A stretch of 64,000 nt of DNA from the NCBI GenBank assembly GCA_029204225.1, contig CM055113.1, forward strand, positions 27,720,592 through 27,784,591, in the 5' to 3' direction. Made by a program: the position numbers and the translations under genes. Shown piece after piece: positions 56,891-64,000 of the stretch. The notes beneath the pieces were generated by a model. That model saw only the letters and a list, made by a program, of their open reading frames with translations, was not told the origin of the DNA and made no database searches. Every line of letters begins with the position of its first letter. Positions within the stretch are counted from its first letter, which is position 1. Source of the stretch: Diphasiastrum complanatum. Its lineage: Eukaryota > Streptophyta > Lycopodiopsida > Lycopodiales > Lycopodiaceae.

Positions 56891-57764
56891 CCTGTTCAGG
56901 AAAGTCAAAACCTACCGCACTTTGTGAAATTTCACACATGTGGGAATGCCCTAACATGTGTGAATGATCTCCTAAGCAAGCTTATGCACTTGTTGATCAA
57001 TACTAGATTGAATTCCAAGATCTAGATCAAAAAACTAAGGCAAAGAGACAAAGATAGATGCATATGTTGATAGCCAAAGTACTACACTTGTAAGAAAGTG
57101 ATCATTAAAAAAACTAAGTAAAATTAAGCTCCTCTCCTTGGGTAGAGAGTGAGTAGAGCTAATTTGAATTCGGGTAGAGAGAGAATGTAAAACAAGCAAA
57201 TCTCACAATACTCAAGTTTGACTCAAAAACTCAACTTAGATTATGATTGGAAAGAGGATACATATGAAACTTGTGGAGATCCTTCCTTGCATCCTATTGG
57301 ACCCCTAATCCTAGCCTCTCTAACGCTATTGGATGAGTGATGCATCTATCTTGCAATTCTATTGGACCCTTTATAAAAATATCTCAATTTTGATTGGGAC
57401 CCTTTGACCAAAGCCAACACTTTGACTTGATCACTCATCAGATTACATTAACACAAGTGTCACAATACTATTTACAAGCCTAACTAGCTCGAAATTGCAT
57501 CATAAACTACTTTGGCTCAATAGAGGCATTACATGTGGATTTAACCAAGCTGCCATCTATGCCAATTTTTGGCCCTATTGCAACTCTACACAAAGATGCT
57601 TGACATAAAAACTTATGAAATCCCTAAATCTATGATAGATGACTTTTATTACTATTTTACAGATGTGGGAACATGCTCCACACATGTGAAATGTACTCAC
57701 AAACATTAAAGAAACATAAAATCACCAAGATAGATTTTTGACTATTTTTCACAGTCCTCAAAAA
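56891..57764. other. No gene; LTR-like ends
   Basis: CACATGTGGGAATGCCCTAA at 56936 and AGATGTGGGAACATGCTCC at 57660 are similar, perhaps parts of LTRs belonging to C8. Confidence 0.35.
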
Positions 57765-60700
57765 CTAGCTTGGCAAGATCAAGGAGTTTGTGAGACTTTT
57801 TGAGTGGATCCTTTTGTATGTATATGAAGTAAAACCCCAAAAAAAGGATCCATCATAGCAGCACCTCACCAATTCCATGATAAGATCTCTTTGGTAGAAA
57901 TCTCTTGCCAATATCTTTGAAGAGTACTCCACCAATTTGCCACTATTTGAAAGTTGAACTTGCATGAAGATGGCTGCATCATAGAGATGGAAATCCGAGG
58001 CTTCCATGCCTCATAATTGTCACAAAGATCATAGAGATCAAGATCATAAGATGAGCAAAAGTGTAGATCTTCAAGATTAAGCATAGTAGCTTGACTAGTC
58101 CACATACTATGAACTTTATCCATGATGGATCTAATCTTGAAATCAAATGCAATCTTGTTCTTTTTTAGACAACACTTGCTCAAGGATGCAAGTGTCCTCT
58201 TTGGATGCTTCACTTAATCTCAAGAAAAGTTTACAAATTGTCTCAAAACATGTAAAAACATGAATTTTCACTATGAGTATTAAACTCAATCTTGCTCTTA
58301 CAAAATCCAAAAGCATACTTTTGATAACACAATCTCTTTCATTCAAAGAACTTTGGAAACATACCTAAGCCTTTCATGACAAGAAATATGTCCATATTAG
58401 AGGCATCATACAAAACTAGTATTGCCTCTCTTGAACTTTGAGATGTAGAAATCTCAATAAACCAAGATAGTGCATCAAGTGCGTGGTATAGCAGGATTCA
58501 TGCCTACTTTCATTCAAAGGGGATGGTGTCAGCCACAACTTGTTTCAAAGCGTTGAAACTAGAGAAACATAAGTGAGAATGTTAGAGTGGATACCACCTG
58601 AAACTTGCCTCTCTTTACCATAAAAGATGAGCCATAAGGACTTGGCCATCCATCTTGAAGATCCCCTTGAAATCATATGTTGAGGAGGCTCCTCTTGAAA
58701 CCTCGACCCCTTCACATCTTGATAATCTTCAATAGATATGATTTGAGATGCACTTTGAGATTTCTTAATCTTGGCCCTTCCAAGATTGAATGTAGATCTT
58801 CATAAAGTATAATATCTTCACTCTCAACCACGTTTGAAATAGAGAGTATAATGGCTTTATAGGCCTCCTTGGTGGATAAGTATCCAACTATGATCCATGA
58901 GCTTGGATCATTCATCCTCCTTGTTTTCAAGGGAATATGTGCAAAGCAAGAACCTCCAAAGGCACTAAGGTAATCAACCTTAGGCTTCTTGAATAATACT
59001 TCATATGGTGTATTTCCTCCAAGAGCTCCACCACTCTTCAAAGCTTTGATCTTCAATGAGAATTCCATCTCAACATATGATTTGAATAATAGGAAATAAT
59101 CATGCACCATAAATCTTGAAGAAAGAAGATATGTGCATCTTGTGTGATCATCCTCCTTTGAAGACTTGAATACATAAGCAACATCAAGAGATTTTGGACT
59201 CTTTCTTGGGTTCAATTTGTAGATGCCTTCATGTCTAGATCCATATGCTAGGATCTCACCATATTTCTTGATCACACAACTGTCAATATGGAAATTGACA
59301 TAAATGATGGGACAAGGGAGATAAAAGAACGTGAACGAAGAAGAGAGCAGGAATATTGCGGAATAGCTCTCCTATTACAATCAGTTGCTAGAAGCAAAAA
59401 CAGTCCAATAGAAAGCTTATGCTATGTATTATCACAACTTTAAGTGTTCTAGTTGCCCAACAGGATCTTAAAAATTAGTTCATACTCACAAAAATGAGAG
59501 TACAGTCCACCAAAGAGATTATAAATTGTTTGTGTGTGTGTGTGGTATTACTGGAAATCAGATTCAATATGAAGTTTAGTTATGAATTAGATTGAAATAG
59601 CAGTGTGATAGCACAAGTTCCTACCTAAGTGTTGCATTTTGGGGAAATGCAAAAAAGGCAAAGCTATTGCAAAATAGTTTAAACTGTTGAACTATGCTAG
59701 TTTTGCATTTCAGGGAAATGTGAAAAAGGTGAAATTGTCGCGAACATAGCTCATTTCGGCAGATTGTCATGACACTTAGAGTATTTTTGCAGACTGTCGC
59801 AAAAAATAATGTATTTCTGTAGACTTGTTCTAAATGCTAATTTCGTGGAAGTCCTTGAAGATGGCCAAGTCTTCAATGACTTCAAATTATTGAATTTAAC
59901 ATCTAAACTTGAAATTATGATAGGATTGGTTACCCTTTGTTGAAGATCAGCCAGAAGCTTGTTGTAGACGTTCTTCAAATATATTGGTTGTTTGAGTTGT
60001 AATTCTAAAGAGACAACTATGGGCTTAATTTCCAACAATCAAAACCACCATCAAGTAATTTGTCAACACTTATAATATTCTTTGTAATCTTGGGAACAAA
60101 AAAAACTTTTGAGGAGATAGAACTTTTGATGATGCAAGCTTCAAGGGAATAGTCCCCACTCCTTCAATTTTGCACTCTTGATTACTTGCAATATATATGG
60201 ACTTTTTGATTCCTTCATAAGGCATAATAGTTGAAAAAGAATCCTTGGATCTACACATATGTGAAGATGCTCCACTATCAATATACCAAGAGTCATAAGG
60301 TGGAAGAGGAGAATTTTGATGCCATAAGTGAGCATTCTCCATCACTTGCAATAAAGTCTTTTTTCTCATAAGAGATGTTGGCTTGCTTGAATTGGTTCTT
60401 CTTCTTGAAGAAATTGGTAGCATAGTGGCCTTTCTTGCCACAAAAGAAGCACTTAACATCTTTTTTCTTCTTCTTTGAAGTAGAACATTGAGAGGAATCA
60501 TCATCCTCTTCATCTTGGTCTTTTGCTTTGTCCTTAGAGAAGTGTTGGTGTTGCTTTTTGCTCCTCTCTTTGTGCTTGGCAAATAAAACTTTGTCTTCAC
60601 CATTATGATTGAGTCTTAATAGCTTGTTCTCATGCCTTGATTCTTCAGCCATTAGCACTCCTTGCAAAGCCTCCAAAGTAGGTAGCTCCTCCTTGATGGC

Positions 60701-60783
60701 ATAGGATTGGACAAGGTTTTCATACTCATCTCCCAAGCCATTAAGTATGACTTGGACTAGCTCACATTGATTTATGGATCCTC
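57765..60783 (-). mobile_element. Old Ty1/Copia remnant C8
   Basis: Minus-strand fossil: gag with CFFCGKKGHYATNFF (about 60.45 kb), protease (DSWYIDSGASSHMCRSKD), a pre-integrase piece (GIYKLNPR) and integrase end (TPYEVLFKKPKVDYLSAFGG, IIVGYLSTKEAYK). Below 58.7 kb the content is unclear. It is interrupted on its gag side by C9. Many breaks. Confidence 0.65.
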
Positions 60784-61844
60784 TGTTGGATTTACTCCTT
60801 CTACTCTCCTAAATCCCATTTTTAGTCTGCCTCCATTTTTGCTGCATATTTACTAATGTTGTCACGCAGCCTGCATATTTACACGCAAATTCGCACAGAC
60901 GAATAAAAGGCGAAAGAATCGCGACACTGTGTTTTTACACAGGTTATGGTGACAGGCGAAAAGGGGACACTATCCTACAAAATGCCAAAGGTGTCCTAAA
61001 AGCTAAGGCACCCTGTAAATCTAATCCTAAGGCTACTCGTAAGAAGTGACACACTTTCTACATCATCACCAACGTTCACCTTAGTATTGACTGACGTCGC
61101 ACCCTTCTCACGCTCACCCCATGTAGCTGCGCTAACAGATTGGACAACTACTCCAGGCACCCACGATCTCTTACAGATAGCACATCCACTATGTACTTTC
61201 ACATCTGCACACCTGTAATATTATGTATATATTGGATACCATCTGCGTATTCTATAGCGAGAGAAGAAGTGACTAAGAGAAGAGGTTTCATTCCTCATTA
61301 CGGACAAAATAAGCTTCGTAGGGCACGCGATTTTGTCCGCTATTGTATTGTGCTCTACTGCATTATTAACATGTATACATGATATACTTAATCTGATATA
61401 GCTCTTTGTTCTACATTCCGATTTGTGTTAATATTGCTATGCTTGTTCTTCATTTTGTTTGATTATTATAGTTGTTCTTTCTAGTAATAGACGACTAACT
61501 TTTAGTCTTGTCTTTCGCGAATCATTCGCGACTAATTATCAGTCGAGCACAGTCTAGCTCTTCATGAATCATTCGCGACATATCATTTGTCTTGCAATTC
61601 GCGATAAGTTATTCATCTAGCGCTTCATCCATTAAATGTTTGGTTGTGTAATCTAGAATGACTATGATTCCTATCACTAAAATTTTGCTCATTCTGATAG
61701 GCATAGTCATGCTTACGGAGAGAGACGTTTAACTCATTCCACTGTGCACGAACATAATCTGTTTGAGTTCGTTTCTCGTTCGTTTCTTGTTCGAGTTCGT
61801 TTCTCGTTCGTGTTCATCATTTATTCTTCCCCTCTCTCCCAACA
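60784..61844 (+). repeat. C9 5' LTR
   Basis: TGTTGGATTTACTCC to CTCTCCCAACA, directly followed by the primer site. It contains TCTCGTTCGTTTCTTGTTCG-type short repeats near its end and ATTCGCGA-type repeats at about 61515-61610. Confidence 0.85.
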
Positions 61845-61921
61845 TGGTATCAGAGCTATTTTCATAGCTTGATAAGCTTCTACAGTACAAGACTCTACTA
61901 GTCGATAGAGTAATTGTTTTC

Positions 61922-62539
61922 TTGTTCTGTAAATATCATATTTTCATACATAATTCACTGATAGTTTCTCCTATCACTCAGACTAATTCTTCCACATGGA
62001 TTCCCAAGGGAAAGCCGGTCCTATCATGGACAAGCTTGATGGAGCCAATTACCATCTGTGGAAATTCTCTACAGAATCACATTAATCAATTCAAGAACCT
62101 GCTAAGACAAATGGCCGCTGTCGAATCTGTCATAGACGATCAAGACGCAGTGATGCAACTGCTTACAAGCTTGCCAAGTTCTTACGATAGCTGGGTGATG
62201 ATCATCACGACTCATCCAGAATTGACTCTTTCGAGAGTCATTACTATGTTGTTGCAGGAAGACACGCGAAGGAACGAAGCCTCGAGTTCCTCAGCTGATT
62301 CTCACGCCTTGCACACCAACAAGAGCACGACAAAACAGAAGAAGAAGAAAGGCCCGAAGCAATCAAAGCCAGACCAGAAACCAGCTCAGCACAAGGAACA
62401 ATCGAATCCGCAGACAAAGAAAAAATTGTTCTGTAGATACTGCAAACAAAACAACCACAAAATACAAGACTGCCGCATACTTCAAGCAAACAACAATAAT
62501 AAAGGGCAGTCAAATCAAGTGGCAAATGCAGCTTCATAA
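61922..62539 (+). pseudogene. C9 gag region
   Basis: UBN2-type segment (LLTSLPSSYDSWVMIITTHP), a Lys/Gln-rich tail and zinc knuckle CRYCKQNNHKIQDC. Confidence 0.82.
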
Positions 62540-62578
62540 GCTCCACAACCTATTCAAGAAGCGGATCATGATGCCTTC

Positions 62579-63958
62579 ATGACCAGCCATCAAGAAGCAT
62601 CTGGCGACAGTTCTTGGTTCATGGATTCTGGAGCCACTCAGCACATGACTAGCCTCATTGGCTGTTTCGAGTCCTATACGCCTTACAGTACTCAAAAATT
62701 CGTTCACCTTGGCGACAATAGCACACAAGCTATTAAAGGTGAAGGCACTGTAAGATTATGCTTTACAAATGATCAGTCTAAGCTACTCTCAAAAGTCCTC
62801 TATGTACCAAAGTTATCTACGAATCTGCTCTCTGTAAGCAGAATCACAGATCTAGGACACATAGTAGAATTCGAATGTGATCAGTGTAAAGTAGTTGATA
62901 GGACGAGCAAGATCCTAGCACTTGGAAAGAGACATGGATATTTGTATAAATTAAGTCATTGTTTTTTAGCCTCTAGTCAGGCTCTCAGTACTTCAATTCA
63001 TTCAAATAAAAGTTTACTTTGACATTATAGACTTGGTCATTTAAATCATGCTGCTATACAACGAATGTCTAGACAATCTATTGTTCTTGATCTCGACTAT
63101 CCTCGCAAAAAAGTCGAGTTACCTGTCTGTCAAGACTGTCTAGTTGGTAAACATACTAGGAAACCATTTAAGTCAAGCCATCAGCATATTGCTAGAGGAT
63201 TGCTAGATGTTGTACATTTAGATATTTGTGGCCCGATGAAAAATCCTTCGCTGAAGGATGCCAAGTATTTTATAACCTTTATTGACGAATTCTCCAGAAG
63301 AATGATGGTGTATCTCATAAAGAAGAGAGCATAAGCCTTCAACTGCTTCAGAATCTTCAAGGAGCGTGCAGAAAAGGAGATTGGAAGGACGATCAAGGCC
63401 CTAAGGTCAGACAACGGTGGAGAATATATCTCTGTCAAGTTTAAGGAGTACTGTCAAAGCCAAGGCATTGAGCAGCAATTCATCACTCCTTACAATCCTC
63501 AATCTAATGGATTAGTTGAGAGAAAGAACCGTACTCTGGTCGAATCTGCTAAGTGTATGCTATCGCATGCATCGTTGCCCAAGAGATTCTGGGTTGAAGC
63601 TGTCTCCACTGCAACTTACATCCAGAACAGATGTTCGACCAAGGCCCTCTCAGACAAGACACCCCACGAGGTGTGGACAGGCTCTAAGCCTTCTTTGAAG
63701 AACCTAAAAGTGTTTGGGTGCATTGCCTACGAGCAGATTCCAAAGGACACAAGGAAGAATATGGACTTCCAAGGTCTGAAGACCATCCTGATCAGATATA
63801 CTTCGTTTGATAACACCTACAAGCTGTACGATCATGATACCCAGCAAATCTTGTATAGCCGGGATACAGTCTTTATCGAGGATCAGTTCCTCGACCTCAA
63901 AGGCAAGGATATTGCTCGAGAAGAACCTCCATCACCTGCCATTGATACAACAGTCTAA
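62579..63958 (+). pseudogene. C9 protease and integrase region
   Basis: Protease (SWFMDSGATQHMTS), pre-integrase (KVLYVPKLSTNLLSVSRI), integrase zinc site (CQDCLVGKHTRKPF), core (HLDICGPMKNPS, FITFIDEFSRR, RSDNGGEY, NGLVERKNRTL) and the C-terminal ILYSRDTVFIED. Typical Copia order. Confidence 0.87.
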
Positions 63959-64000
63959 GCTTATGGCTCAGGCGTGTCTATTGTCGACCCACTTCAAGAC

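Larger units (their letters stand above)
60784..64000 (+). mobile_element. Ty1/Copia element C9, 5' half (continues past the window)
   Basis: Plus-strand fossil with a 1,061-bp 5' LTR (60784-61844), primer site TGGTATCAGAGC at 61845, gag, protease, pre-integrase and integrase. RT onward lies beyond 64000. A handful of breaks are visible. It appears inserted into C8 gag. A partial LTR of the same family is at about 42150. Confidence 0.87.

Overview
This window looks like intergenic DNA from a large, repeat-rich land-plant nuclear genome. The evidence is plant-type Ty3/Gypsy chromoviruses and Ty1/Copia elements, hAT transposase genes with BED finger, DUF659-like and C-terminal dimerisation segments, CT/GA and AC/GT microsatellites, short CCCTAAA runs, and one exon that reads as the start of a plant-type AP-3 beta adaptin gene. 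I cannot name the species. A Penelope-like reverse transcriptase remnant would be unusual for a flowering plant and makes a fern, lycophyte or gymnosperm worth considering, but that is inference. I see no tRNA, rRNA, CRISPR array or operon.

Layout. 1-2640: a possible LINE tail, long microsatellites and an inverted, partial hAT transposon (copy 1). 2900-4470: a small unknown charged ORF converging on the 3' part of a BED-finger/AT-hook gene. 4473-11080: a young chromovirus (G1) inserted into that gene; its 5' part resumes at 11081-11236. 11560-11990: small palindromic elements around (TA)n. 11991-15198: parts of two Copia elements of opposite orientation. 15199-18245: hAT copy 2 with several recognisable exons. 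18246-19418: low-complexity DNA and dispersed repeats. 19419-29288: a Gypsy element (G2) whose 5' LTR contains a complete second Gypsy (G3, 19665-26235). 29289-32760: repeat families A, B, D and E, (TA)n tracts and Argonaute PIWI fragments. 32771-35106: Copia plus a TRIM-like miniature LTR element. 35881-36096: AP-3 beta exon. 36770-42910: three Copia elements, one nested in another. 45632-45823: compound microsatellite. 45897-47835: Penelope-like element. 48188-60783: old Copia and Gypsy remnants, a cluster of GTCCATCGCTGGAC-like motifs and a 25-bp minisatellite. 60784-64000: the 5' half of a Copia element that runs off the window.

Almost everything here is mobile DNA or its debris, so there is no pathway to describe. 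The informative relations are insertions of one element into another, target-site duplications (GAGTA for G1, AGTAG for G3, TTTAT for G2) and LTR divergence. By hand count the LTR pairs differ by about 1 % (G1), 3 % (G3) and 4 % (G2), so G2 is older than the G3 nested in it and G1 is the youngest of the three. The pattern I find most unusual is a set of short palindrome-rich elements (families A, B, C) that repeatedly abut (TA)n microsatellites in both orientations, resembling microsatellite-targeting elements.
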